DNA of 52,258 nucleotides from RUG12461 sp045657665 (GCA_045657665.1 JAZOTN010000002.1:1-52258); one strand, 5' to 3'. Numbered from the stretch's first letter, positions 1 to 7,398 are shown. Program-made: numbers and translations. Notes: generated by a model from the letters alone, not told the origin.

Positions 1-122
1 ACATATTAATGTATACGATGTCGTTGCTTCTTCTTTCTCATAATTCTGTTCATCTGGCTACAGTAATGTTTGTGAAATGTTCACAACCGAATTGTTGTAG
101 CCCTTATTCTTCCTCGCCTTGG

Positions 123-647
123 CTAATCATTGAACTGTAACTCAAGAACAGCTTCAAGCTTTTTGAAATCAACACATCTCCGGCGCAGTATGCTATTTGC
201 CTCTTCCGTCGTAATCATGCGATATAACTTGTTGGCCTTTTTCACAATGGCATCCTGCGATTTTTGAATCCAATCCAGTTCCTTTGCGCATAAATTCTTA
301 TATGCCTTTTCGCTTTTGTCATCATTATTCCCGATTCGGATATTCATCTTCCGCACCACAGATTTATCAACCGGAATCATATTGTTAAAATTCAGTACCC
401 CAATAATTTTTTCTCCATCAAATATCCTTGTGAAATCTACATCATTTTTCATTCTGTAATGCTTTTCCTTCGGATGATCGAGCGGAACGCAGTAAAGGTG
501 GTCTTCGCATACCACAATAACACCTACAAAAGGTCGATTGTTTTTGTGTATCTGAGGGGAAACCGATTGCACCCGGTCATCGGCTTTATGCAGATCCCGC
601 ACATACTTCATATCCATAGTATATAATTGAAGTTTTTCCTGCTTCAT
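123..647 (-). CDS. Type III toxin, ToxN/AbiQ-family endoribonuclease
   Basis: A 174-residue protein with the layout of ToxN/AbiQ toxins: an N-terminal LYTMDMKYVRDL strand-helix, FVGVIVV at residues 40-46, PLDHPKEKH at 55-63, RMKNDVDF at 65-72 and GVLNFNNMIPV at 83-93, then a helical C-terminal half. Family members are endoribonucleases that process their own repeat RNA and cleave other RNAs. The Lys of the PK pair (residue 60) is kept, but the Thr/Ser pair of the best-known ToxN active site reads Asp-His here. The start follows a TTGGAG site. Directly upstream are a hairpin terminator, three tandem repeats and a sigma-A promoter, which is the complete type III arrangement. The gene lies downstream of the primase-helicase gene on the same strand. 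Confidence 0.88.
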   Translation of the reverse strand: MKQEKLQLYTMDMKYVRDLHKADDRVQSVSPQIHKNNRPFVGVIVVCEDHLYCVPLDHPKEKHYRMKNDVDFTRIFDGEKIIGVLNFNNMIPVDKSVVRKMNIRIGNNDDKSEKAYKNLCAKELDWIQKSQDAIVKKANKLYRMITTEEANSILRRRCVDFKKLEAVLELQFND

Positions 648-665
648 CCTTTTTCTCCAAAGAAT

Positions 666-687
666 AGGGCTGCAAAAATGCAGCCCT
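666..687 (-). terminator. Hairpin between antitoxin RNA repeats and toxin gene
   Basis: Perfect 9-bp inverted repeat (AGGGCTGCA / TGCAGCCCT) with a 4-nt loop. On the minus strand it is followed by a weak U-rich tail (TATTCTTT). It sits between the repeat array and the toxin start, where type III systems carry a leaky terminator that keeps antitoxin RNA in excess over toxin mRNA. Confidence 0.82.
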
Positions 688-790
688 TGATCGTTTCCAC
701 TTATCGGTAGGATTCACCGCTTTGATCGTTCCCACTCACAGTAGGGTTCACTGCTTTTATCGTTCCCACTCACAGTAGGGTTCACTGCTA
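688..790 (-). ncRNA. ToxI-type antitoxin RNA, three 34-35 nt tandem repeats
   Basis: Three head-to-tail repeats at 757-790, 723-756 and 688-722, listed in transcription order. The first two differ at only two positions. The third differs at several positions and is one base longer. In RNA sense each unit contains AGTGAACCCTACTG and then GAGTGGGAACGAT, so CCC and GGG tracts can pair within a unit, as expected for a small pseudoknotted antitoxin. Repeat length and number match known type III antitoxins. No spacers are present, so this is not a CRISPR array. Transcription should begin at about 790, exactly at the first repeat. Confidence 0.88.
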
Positions 791-796
791 TATAGA

Positions 797-825
797 AGTA
801 TAGGCTCAGGAGTGTAAAAAGTCAA
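797..825 (-). promoter_or_regulatory. Sigma-A promoter of the toxin-antitoxin locus
   Basis: On the minus strand, -35 TTGACT (825-820), a 17-nt spacer and -10 TATACT (802-797). The predicted start at about 790 coincides with the first antitoxin repeat. The -35 box overlaps the stop codon of the upstream primase-helicase gene. Confidence 0.88.
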
Positions 826-3770
826 GTGGAGCGCTCCGTCATCTCCAAAAGTTCCGCAGCAGCCTGCTCGCTCTCTACACGGATCAGATTATCATAGGCA
901 TCTGCTTTACCAAGAAGATTCATTCCGCCGTGCCAGACCAGCTTTTTATCGATTACAGCGTAATGTTCACAATCATTCTCTGTTTCTCGTACATAGATTC
1001 CACTTTTTCGCATCTCTTCGATCAATAGATGCAGCTCGATCAGGTCGCCAAAACCCACCATCTCAGGATTCCTGGTGATCACAGAAACAGTGACGCCTGA
1101 TTCCTGTCGCTGCTTCAGTAAAGAAATGACCCGTTCCACTTTTGATCTCCGCAGATCAGGACTTGAAATCACGATCTCATTATCCGCCTCCACCAAATCC
1201 CTTTCAAAGGTTTCCGCATAATCGCGTCCATCATAGATCGCGTTGACAACCTGTTTTTCTTTTTCTGGTTTTGAAATGATCTGATATCCCAGCTTACGGT
1301 ATGTTCTGAGCCTGCTTTTATATTGCCTGTCGAAGAATCCGATATGCGTATCTACATAATCATAAACGACCACATCCTTCTTTCCTTCGTGCAGTCTGTT
1401 TAACCTCCCGACATATTGGATGAGCCTGCCTTCAAATTTGATCGGAGCAACAAGCATAAGCGTATCAAGCCTTGGAAAATTAAAGCCTTCTCCTATCTTC
1501 TGTCCTGTTGCGATGAGAATAAGAGATTCTGCGTCTGGAATGCTTAGCATCTCGCTTTTTATTTCCTGATTTTGTTTCGATGTCTGTCCTCCGTAGATCA
1601 GAAAAACATGATCTGCCTTGTTTTTGAGCAAAGAGTATAACGCTTCAGCGTGCTTTCTCAGTTTTGTAAGTATAACCGGAGTTCTGCCGGATGCCACGGC
1701 GCATTCTACATCGGAAACAATCTGGTCATTCCTGACAGGACTATCCGCAATAAGGTTATCTGCTTTATGGATATCAAGCTGACCGCCCGTTATATTGACT
1801 ACACGTGTAAACCTTGGATAGACATATCTGTCGATTCCCCAGATATCGGCCTGTTCTTTGACAGAGTATTTATGTCTTACAGGCCCCAACAGCATATATA
1901 TGATATCGTCCAGATGATCACTTCGCACAGGCGTTGCAGAAAGACCATATATGTATTTTGCTCGAATTTTTTTCAGCACCGCCTGTCCCTGGGCGGATCC
2001 CACATGATGGCATTCGTCACATAAAACCATTCCATAGGAATCTATGTTCTCAAAGAACTCTCCTTTATGATAAGCAGAACCGATCATTGCAAAATCTATG
2101 ATACCTGTCGTTTTGTCAATGCCGGATATAAGACTACCGAAGATGCTGTCTCTGCTTTTTTCTCTGCCGGTTTTTGTCTTATACGTGGGAGGTTTTTCAT
2201 CAACATCCAGGAAACGTTTGAATTCCTCTATCCATTGGGGGAGTAAATCTGTTTTATCGAGCAATACCAATGTACTTACCTTCCGCTTTGCGATCAGATA
2301 TACAGCAAGAACTGTCTTTCCGAAAGCCGGAGGCGCGCATAGTATTCCATTTTCATATTTTTCAAGCTGTAGTGAAGCAAGGGTTTGCTGCTCCCGTAAT
2401 TCGCCCTTAAATCTTACGCGGATCGGTTTGCCGTATGATCGCTTATCATCTTTGTCTATGACAATCCCGGTTTCTCTGCATTTGTCTTCTATTTTTTCAT
2501 ACAGCCCAATTGGCACCCTGATATACCCTTCCGCTTCGTTCCAGGTAGAAATGGTTCTCAGATTGTAGTAGTTTGATCGCCCCAATCTGTCCCGTTTCCA
2601 AAACTCAGGATTATCAATTGTAGCCATTCCCTTGATCTGATTCTGAATGCGTGGGAGGAGATTGAGCGAATCCACATATACTCCGTCATCAAGAACGATA
2701 TGCATTTCGTGTCCGATCGCATCTGACCTGCAGAATTTATCGTCCTTCTTCCACGGTCGAACCTGTCTTTTTTCCCGCGCATATTTTGTTGATGGAGTCA
2801 TGTTCATCTGCTCAGAATTCCATTTCTGCAAATATGCGGTTACTTCATCGAAAGACAGTTTTCTGACGGATTTCAGTTTTCCCCACTGATCCGGATACGC
2901 ATTCCATGAATCGTCTATAAAAGCACTGTTCCCGTTTTTTAATGCTCTGCCTTGAAGGGGAAGTGCCACCAGATTTCCCAGCTTGCTTAAAACATCTTGA
3001 GAGGGATACATACGATCATAATACTTAAAGGAAGGTAAATTGATAGATGCCGCGCCTCTGTCCAAAAGCGCGTATCCGAAACTGCGGGCGATGGATGCCT
3101 GAATGGCAGTATTGAAAAATAACCATAAATGAGCGCCTTTCCCGGATCGTGATCTTTCCACAAGAACATCTATTTGAGCCAAAGCGCATATCTTTCTTAG
3201 AGCATCCACCTCGCTTTTCCATAAATTGTCCGTATTGGCGTCATCATTTTTATATGAATCCTTCTCATGATTGTCAAAATCAAAAACAAGAAAACGGCAT
3301 GTGTTATCAGGCAGGAGAGGATAAGTTCCTATGACATCCGTGCAGTCTTCTTTTGCTCCTTTCAGATGATTCAGAAGCATCCATGGTTCCAGCTTTTCCC
3401 AGGATCTCTGCGGGCAGTCTTCATCACAAAATTTCTTCTCTCCGGATTTTCTGGGGCAGTTAGGATTATCCCATCTGGCTTTGCATCTTGGAAAATATCC
3501 TCCTGTTTTTCCACGGCGTGCATACACATCTGTCCGTCCCCAGAAATAACTGTAAAACTCCTTGGCCATATCGAGATCAGGATTTAGTGGGAGAATACGA
3601 CTACCCTGATCCTCATCATATTCATCCGTACTATCAGATGCTTCCGCTATTTCTGCAGATTCGTATTGTATTCCATTCTCATCCAGGAGCTTCTTAAGAG
3701 AAGCGTTCTCGTCCTGCAGTTTTCTTATTATTCCCCTCAGGGAGTTAAGATCATGCGCATTAGCTCTCAT
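822..3770 (-). CDS. TOTE-type primase / SF2 helicase / PLD-like fusion protein
   Basis: A 982-residue multidomain protein. Residues 7-35 form a short coiled coil. Residues about 65-330 match the archaeo-eukaryotic primase domain of TOTE conflict systems: Cys96/105/115/119 as a likely zinc cluster, the catalytic DFDNH at 164-168 and SGKGAHLWLFF at 209-219. Residues about 455-800 are a superfamily 2 helicase with APPAFGKT (479-486), DECHH (585-589), SAT (611-613) and QYVGRLNR (785-792). The C-terminal 120 residues look like a phospholipase D fold, with HYAVID at 936 and GGMN shortly after, but the usual Lys of HxK is Ala. The family is linked to nucleic-acid conflict with invaders. The gene starts 18 nt after the MazG gene, so the two are probably cotranscribed. 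Confidence 0.82.
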   Translation of the reverse strand: MRANAHDLNSLRGIIRKLQDENASLKKLLDENGIQYESAEIAEASDSTDEYDEDQGSRILPLNPDLDMAKEFYSYFWGRTDVYARRGKTGGYFPRCKARWDNPNCPRKSGEKKFCDEDCPQRSWEKLEPWMLLNHLKGAKEDCTDVIGTYPLLPDNTCRFLVFDFDNHEKDSYKNDDANTDNLWKSEVDALRKICALAQIDVLVERSRSGKGAHLWLFFNTAIQASIARSFGYALLDRGAASINLPSFKYYDRMYPSQDVLSKLGNLVALPLQGRALKNGNSAFIDDSWNAYPDQWGKLKSVRKLSFDEVTAYLQKWNSEQMNMTPSTKYAREKRQVRPWKKDDKFCRSDAIGHEMHIVLDDGVYVDSLNLLPRIQNQIKGMATIDNPEFWKRDRLGRSNYYNLRTISTWNEAEGYIRVPIGLYEKIEDKCRETGIVIDKDDKRSYGKPIRVRFKGELREQQTLASLQLEKYENGILCAPPAFGKTVLAVYLIAKRKVSTLVLLDKTDLLPQWIEEFKRFLDVDEKPPTYKTKTGREKSRDSIFGSLISGIDKTTGIIDFAMIGSAYHKGEFFENIDSYGMVLCDECHHVGSAQGQAVLKKIRAKYIYGLSATPVRSDHLDDIIYMLLGPVRHKYSVKEQADIWGIDRYVYPRFTRVVNITGGQLDIHKADNLIADSPVRNDQIVSDVECAVASGRTPVILTKLRKHAEALYSLLKNKADHVFLIYGGQTSKQNQEIKSEMLSIPDAESLILIATGQKIGEGFNFPRLDTLMLVAPIKFEGRLIQYVGRLNRLHEGKKDVVVYDYVDTHIGFFDRQYKSRLRTYRKLGYQIISKPEKEKQVVNAIYDGRDYAETFERDLVEADNEIVISSPDLRRSKVERVISLLKQRQESGVTVSVITRNPEMVGFGDLIELHLLIEEMRKSGIYVRETENDCEHYAVIDKKLVWHGGMNLLGKADAYDNLIRVESEQAAAELLEMTERST

Positions 3771-3788
3771 ACATGCTACACCTGTAAT

Positions 3789-4133
3789 TTACCAGCGTTT
3801 CATATTCTTTTCGAATTTTCTCTGATATGATTGTTTCAGCTCCTTGGCGGATATTCCATAGCATAGCAAAACATCGTTATAATACATAAGGACATCAGCC
3901 AGTTCCTCGATCAGATTCTGCCGTAATATGCCATCTTCTGAAGCCTTTGTTCCGCCGTTTTTCTTGACGATATCGATCACCTCACCCACTTCACCAAGCA
4001 TCCATAACGATTTATTCTTTCCGGTTTCCGGTTCAATGGGTTCCCAGTGATCTTTGTATTTTTGCTGCAGAAGTTTTTGCATTTCCTGCATTTCGTTAAT
4101 CGAAAAATCGTCCATAGATTTCTTTTTCTCCAT
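3789..4133 (-). CDS. MazG-like nucleotide pyrophosphohydrolase
   Basis: A 114-residue all-helical protein with the metal-binding motifs of the MazG/dUTPase-like superfamily: GEVGE with Glu48 and Glu51, then EELAD with Glu77 and Asp80. Members hydrolyse NTPs or dNTPs to monophosphate and pyrophosphate. It is the first gene of a two-gene set with the primase-helicase, and many defence loci place a nucleotide-cleaving enzyme next to a nucleic-acid enzyme. A role in limiting or cleaning the nucleotide pool for the primase is inference. The substrate cannot be read from the sequence. Confidence 0.8.
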   Translation of the reverse strand: MEKKKSMDDFSINEMQEMQKLLQQKYKDHWEPIEPETGKNKSLWMLGEVGEVIDIVKKNGGTKASEDGILRQNLIEELADVLMYYNDVLLCYGISAKELKQSYQRKFEKNMKRW

Positions 4134-4269
4134 TCAGTTTATTCCCTTCGACAGAAAAATTTTACCACAAAAGCTGCCTTATCGGATGCCTAAAATGAAA
4201 TAATGCAAGCATATGATCATTATATGAAAAGACGCGAACGCTTGTTCGAAACGTGGGGTTTGGGCTTGG

Positions 4270-4381
4270 TCTCTGCTCCGCTACGGTCGGCTGCAGGAGG
4301 ACGTCCACTGGACGTCCGCAGCCCCAAATGGGGAGTGCGGCAGCACGGACGGGGCTGCCGTGGTTGCTCGGAGCGAAGAGA
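4270..4381. other. GC-rich structured non-coding element with predicted three-way fold
   Basis: The outer stem pairs TCTCTGCTCCG (4270-4280) with CGGAGC-GA-AGAGA (4369-4381). Inside are two hairpins: 4289-4323, a 14-bp stem of GGCTGC plus GGACGTCC with a 4-nt bulge, and 4338-4360, a CGGCAGC/GCTGCCG stem. The GC-rich block contrasts with AT-rich flanks. Open frames across it on both strands look spurious. It could be a structured RNA, a palindromic dispersed repeat or a protein-binding DNA site. No known class is recognised. Confidence 0.5.
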
Positions 4382-4901
4382 AGAGAAACCAAAAGGCGTA
4401 TCTTGCTAAGCGCTTTTTGAGGTTCTTTTTGCGTCTTCAATTTTCTTGAGACGTTATTCTGTTAAATCACAATTAAACAAATAACCTTTCGGATACGCAT
4501 TTCTCTGAGTCTCTCAGGAGACTTTTTCTACTATGCCTTTATTTCCCGATTCAACCTCTTTTTCATTTATTTGTCTGATTTTTTGGCAGAGGCGTGAAAC
4601 TTCGCATTACTAATAATTGAGGGCAATGTCTGATCAACAGAACAAACTCCTTTGCAAAAATTCTTTTCAGGATTTTTTGCAGAGATACGATACTTCACAT
4701 TCCTATATATAGAGGGGTCCATTCGTAGGAGGCTCGTCGATCTTTTTGCAGAATGAGATCTGATCCGTTGCGATACAAAAGAGGATGCTGGATGTAGATC
4801 TGTCTTATGTCACGGAAACCGGGGATTTCCTCAATGCTTTCGGCTTCCTCTTTTATCTGCTGACATTTGCATAATGATGGATGCGGTCACGACACCTAGA
4901 C
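4382..4901. repeat. Non-coding stretch with an imperfect 47-nt direct repeat
   Basis: No gene is seen here. Two imperfect copies of a 47-nt segment begin with GATTTTTTG and end with GAGGG, at 4577-4623 and 4671-4717, 94 nt apart. They share ACTTC-CATT and a TA-rich middle. A weaker third relative may begin near 4740. These could be iteron-like or recombinase-binding repeats at the element end. Confidence 0.4.
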
Positions 4902-5020
4902 TTTGCCCGCTTGACCAACAATAAAGCTGCCGGGCTTCGGCTGTCAAGGGTCGGTACGACCTGAAAAGGCTTGCCCTTGACGGCCGGAGGACGGCGGCTT
5001 ATACACCATTGGCGGGCAAA
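4902..5020 (+). other. GC-rich structured leader before integrase 1
   Basis: TTTGCCCGC (4902-4910) pairs perfectly with GCGGGCAAA (5012-5020). Within it GTCAAGGG (4943-4950) pairs with CCCTTGAC (4974-4981), and GGTCG-GTA-CGACC (4949-4961) is an alternative inner hairpin. The block ends 45 nt before the integrase start, so it could be a regulatory leader or part of the recombination site. No known riboswitch consensus was recognised. Confidence 0.42.
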
Positions 5021-5065
5021 GGCCGAAAGAATAGATTCTGTACTGAAAGGAGGAAGCATTCATAA

Positions 5066-6373
5066 ATGAATATCGACGAAAAAAATGTTGCTTCCTCCGG
5101 GATTGCAGCCTTGCTTGCATCTTCCGATCCTGATAGAATAACATCGGAAGACGTTCTCAAACTGTATATGCAGATTCAAAAGGAGGAAACACTTACAAAA
5201 TACAAATTACCCGAACACCCGTCTTCAGACGGATATTTCCACACCGCTGTCCGGGACAGAAGCAGGAAAAGCGGCCAACGACAGTTCAAAGCCAAAACAA
5301 TTACCGAACTCAAAGATAAAATCTATGCTTGGGAACAGGGACGATCCCAGACGCTTGCTCCATCCCATACCTTCCGGGATGTGTTTGAAGCGGTCATTAA
5401 TGAGAAGCTCACTCTGGTAAAGGATCCTCAGAAGCGGATCAGCGTTCAGAACACGGTTGGACGTATGCGGTCAGAATACAAACGGTTCTTTTCCGAAACG
5501 GCTTTTGAAAGCAAGCCGATCCATCTGCTCACAAAAAGAGATATCGAGGATATTCTTCTTCGCAACCTGAAGAAATACGGCTTGCGGAAGAAGGGGTTCC
5601 AGTCTTTGAAGAATATCCTTTCTTCGGTTTTCGGTTATGCCTTTAACGAGTACTGGATCAGAGAGAACCCGTATCTGCGTATCAATTTTCACAGGTATAA
5701 GGATATGCTTCTGATGGATGCGTCCGTGGAACGACGTGTTCATACGCCGAAAGAGATCGAGCGGATCCTGTGTGCTCTACACCGTCGACAGAATCTTCGC
5801 CCCGGTTATATTCCAGCATACGCATTGGAGTTCCAGTTCCTCTGCGGTTTGCGGAGAGGTGAGGTTCCGCCTCTGACCTGGGATGACGTGACCGACACAG
5901 TGTATATCCACAGGGAACAGCTTACGGAAAAGAAACACGACCTTACGCCGGAACGCGACGTGATCGTAGACCATTCAAAGACTTGGAAAAACCGCAGGTT
6001 CCCGGTTACAGAGGAAGCAGCTGTTCTTATAGAGAGGATAAAAGCGGCTCATTCTGTCGGGCATTGGAACAGTCCTTTTCTCTTTCCTGCTAAAACCGAA
6101 AACGGGTGTATCACAAACAACACGCTTTATAATCTCTATCGACGGATCTGCCGCGAGCAGGATATCCCGATCAGTCGTGAGTTTCAAAAGGGGCCTCACA
6201 GCTTCCGCAGGAACCGCATTACGGAAGTGGTCAATGCACCGGGAGGATCCTTCGATCTTGCGGCTGAACTGTTTGGCAACAGTCCACAGGTAGCAAAGAG
6301 CCATTACTTCACCGGGCTTGATCTGGAGAAGGCCAAAAGGATTCTGGAAGAAGCATCCGGTCAAAAACGGTAA
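5066..6373 (+). CDS. Tyrosine recombinase (integrase) of element 1
   Basis: 435 residues with an arm-binding and core-binding N-terminal half and a C-terminal catalytic domain. Visible catalytic residues are Arg in GLRRGE (263/264), Lys308 in TWKNRRF, His378 and Arg381 in HSFRR, and Tyr414 in SHYF. The residue that is usually His in the LLGH motif is Asn405 (LFGN). A GAAAGGAGG site lies just before the start. The gene points at the tRNA-derived repeat 87 nt downstream, as expected for a recombinase that catalyses insertion at tRNA-Gly. It is only distantly similar to the second integrase, so the two elements are not recent duplicates. Confidence 0.9.
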   Translation: MNIDEKNVASSGIAALLASSDPDRITSEDVLKLYMQIQKEETLTKYKLPEHPSSDGYFHTAVRDRSRKSGQRQFKAKTITELKDKIYAWEQGRSQTLAPSHTFRDVFEAVINEKLTLVKDPQKRISVQNTVGRMRSEYKRFFSETAFESKPIHLLTKRDIEDILLRNLKKYGLRKKGFQSLKNILSSVFGYAFNEYWIRENPYLRINFHRYKDMLLMDASVERRVHTPKEIERILCALHRRQNLRPGYIPAYALEFQFLCGLRRGEVPPLTWDDVTDTVYIHREQLTEKKHDLTPERDVIVDHSKTWKNRRFPVTEEAAVLIERIKAAHSVGHWNSPFLFPAKTENGCITNNTLYNLYRRICREQDIPISREFQKGPHSFRRNRITEVVNAPGGSFDLAAELFGNSPQVAKSHYFTGLDLEKAKRILEEASGQKR

Positions 6374-6400
6374 ATAATGGTAAATAGATTTTGGTGTAAA
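6369..6400 (+). repeat. Short GGTAAATA direct repeats, possible integrase 1 arm sites
   Basis: GGTAAATA occurs at 6369-6376 and 6379-6386, with a related GTAAATA crossing the end of this interval and an inverted ATTTACC ending at 6460, next to the attachment core. The clustering beside the core fits recombinase arm-binding sites. This is inference from position. Confidence 0.3.
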
Positions 6401-6414
6401 TACCAGATATAAAA

Positions 6415-6452
6415 AATCTCTTAAACCCGCATTCTACCGGGCTTAAGAGATT
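6415..6452. terminator. Hairpin terminator after integrase 1
   Basis: 15-nt arms (6415-6429 and 6438-6452) with one mismatch and an 8-nt loop. A run of A precedes the stem, giving a U-tract for minus-strand transcripts. Plus-strand transcripts get only a weak U-rich tail. It probably works mainly against minus-strand read-through, or in both directions. Confidence 0.65.
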
Positions 6453-6460
6453 CATTTACC

Positions 6461-6483
6461 GAGAGCGATAGACGGGGCTCGAA
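6461..6483. repeat. Attachment site copy (tRNA-Gly 3' end), junction of elements 1 and 2
   Basis: 23 nt identical to 10411-10433, which covers the 3' end of the tRNA-Gly gene up to the T-arm (core AGCGATAGACGGGGCTCG). Identity stops at once on the right side. Only the tRNA 3' portion is present, so this is an integration scar and not a tRNA gene. Confidence 0.85.
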
Positions 6484-6540
6484 TTTTTTCATCACAATAA
6501 AAAAGAAAGGAAAATCAAGCATTTCGCACTTCCCGAGACT

Positions 6541-6567
6541 CGAATCACTCAAAAAGTCACTCAAAAA
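6541..6567. repeat. Left-end copy of integrase arm-type repeat
   Basis: CGAATCACTCAAA followed by GTCACTCAAAAA, with two extra A residues relative to the copy at 10316-10340. The copies lie 58 and 70 nt inside the two attachment repeats, in the same orientation. TCACTCAAA occurs twice in each copy. Position and pairing suggest binding sites for the integrase N-terminal domain. Confidence 0.55.
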
Positions 6568-6612
6568 ATGAAAATGCGCACTGATAGACGGGCGGAGCCC
6601 ATCTCGTGCAAA

Positions 6613-6642
6613 AGGCAGTCCATTAAGGGCTGTCTTTTTTTA
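6613..6642 (+). terminator. Rho-independent terminator
   Basis: GGCAGTCC pairs with GGGCTGTC (two G-U pairs, short loop) and is followed by seven T. It isolates the element 2 genes from transcription entering from the left end. Confidence 0.7.
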
Positions 6643-6652
6643 TGCGCTTATA

Positions 6653-6905
6653 TTGGCGCGGGAACGGAGGCAAGGGGGCATACTTGCCGGTGGAGATTTT
6701 CGACCGAAGGGAGAAAATACAACCGCTAGCCCCTTGTCCGAAGTGACACGGGAGTACCCTCTTCCGCCGACAAGGAACGAGCAAAGCGAATTCCTTGTCC
6801 TGCCTCCCGGCGAGGGCGGGGTTTGGGGCAGAGCCCCTTATTTTTTATTGCAAAAAAAATCGCGAGTAAAATTCATTAGCAATTATGGAATTGTGAAGAG
6901 AGACA
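6653..6905 (+). other. GC-rich non-coding leader with hairpins before the element 2 operon
   Basis: An open frame runs through here into the next gene, but its composition and the strong ribosome site at 6911 indicate non-coding DNA. Visible pairings are CAAGGGG (6671-6677) with CCCCTTG (6730-6736), GACAAGGAA (6769-6777) with TTCCTTGTC (6791-6799), and GGGGC-AGA-GCCCC (6825-6837) followed by TTATTTTTTATT. The last looks like an intrinsic terminator or attenuator just before the operon. Confidence 0.45.
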
Positions 6906-6925
6906 AAAAAAGGAGGAAAAAAGCT

Positions 6926-7321
6926 ATGACCGAAAATAAAACATTTTATGGATTAACCGAAGAAGAATCGAATATGCTTCGCTCGTTGCAGAACAAAAAA
7001 AAGCGGGCAAAAAACGCCATTCCTAAACTGAAAGAACTCATGCAACTCTATCCAGAACAGGCAAAAGAAGCGGCTAAAGAAATACTAAAAATGACGGACA
7101 AAAAAGTAAGTACAAAAAATGAACCTACAGAAGAAGAGAAAAAAAGGATGGTCGAAAATGAAGAAATGCGACAAGACTTCGAAGAAGTGGCGAAAAAATA
7201 TGGAACTACTATTCAAGGTCTTTTCGACCATATTAATAGCGACAGACAAATTGAATTTTTTCGTAAGTACAAATCACCTCAATTGGATGGAGCCGAAAAA
7301 AGGGAAGTCCAGAAACCGTAG
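6926..7321 (+). CDS. Small charged helical protein, possible mobilization accessory factor
   Basis: 131 residues when started at the ATG that follows AAAAAGGAGG. The longer open frame upstream is rejected. The protein is rich in Lys and Glu and predicted helical, with no recognised domain. It starts with a short segment (ENKTFYGLTEEE) and ends with a helix-turn-helix-like EEVAKKYGTTIQGLFDHI stretch near residues 90-107, which could bind DNA. It lies directly upstream of the relaxase with possible oriT palindromes between them, so a role as relaxosome accessory protein or repressor is plausible but unproven. Confidence 0.65.
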   Translation: MTENKTFYGLTEEESNMLRSLQNKKKRAKNAIPKLKELMQLYPEQAKEAAKEILKMTDKKVSTKNEPTEEEKKRMVENEEMRQDFEEVAKKYGTTIQGLFDHINSDRQIEFFRKYKSPQLDGAEKREVQKP

Positions 7322-7328
7322 GTTTTTG

Positions 7329-7390
7329 GGCAGGAGTCCAGAGGGCGCAGCCCTATGGCAGGAGTACAGAGGGCAGAGCCCTCTGTGGGG
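7329..7390 (+). repeat. Tandem 26-nt hairpin repeats
   Basis: Two near-identical 26-nt units (7329-7354 and 7357-7382) begin with GGCAGGAGT and end with GCCCT. Each folds into a short hairpin. The second is extended to a perfect 9-bp stem, ACAGAGGGC-AGA-GCCCTCTGT. They lie just after the small gene and before the next palindrome. They may act as a terminator or as part of the transfer origin. Confidence 0.5.
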
Positions 7391-7398
7391 CCCCGAAA

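Larger units (their letters stand above)
1..6483. mobile_element. Integrative element 1 (left end outside window), defence cargo
   Basis: Inferred from its right end. A tyrosine recombinase gene ends 87 nt before a 23-nt copy of the tRNA-Gly 3' end at 6461-6483, and the same 23 nt lie in the intact tRNA gene at 10411-10433. Elements that enter the 3' end of a tRNA gene leave this kind of repeat at each junction. The cargo is the MazG, primase-helicase and ToxN genes. No further copy of the 23-nt core was seen to the left, so the other end should lie outside the window. The left boundary and the membership of every gene are inference. Confidence 0.6.

Noticed and set aside
1..122. Small inverted repeat TTGTGAA/TTCACAA after the toxin gene
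   Set aside because: Only 7 bp, with no U-tract and no clear role.
688..790. Short repeats considered as a CRISPR array
   Set aside because: Three adjacent repeats without spacers and no cas genes. Promoter, terminator and downstream toxin fit a type III antitoxin RNA.
4162..4440. Open frames on both strands across the GC-rich block
   Set aside because: No ribosome site and no family resemblance, and the pairing pattern explains the sequence better.
6575..6600. Possible third attachment core (GATAGACGGGCGGAGCCC)
   Set aside because: It shares only the first part of the core, with several mismatches, and does not continue into the tRNA sequence.
6653..6925. N-terminal extension of the small element 2 gene
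   Set aside because: Non-protein-like composition over inverted repeats, and a strong AAAAAGGAGG site marks the downstream ATG at 6926.
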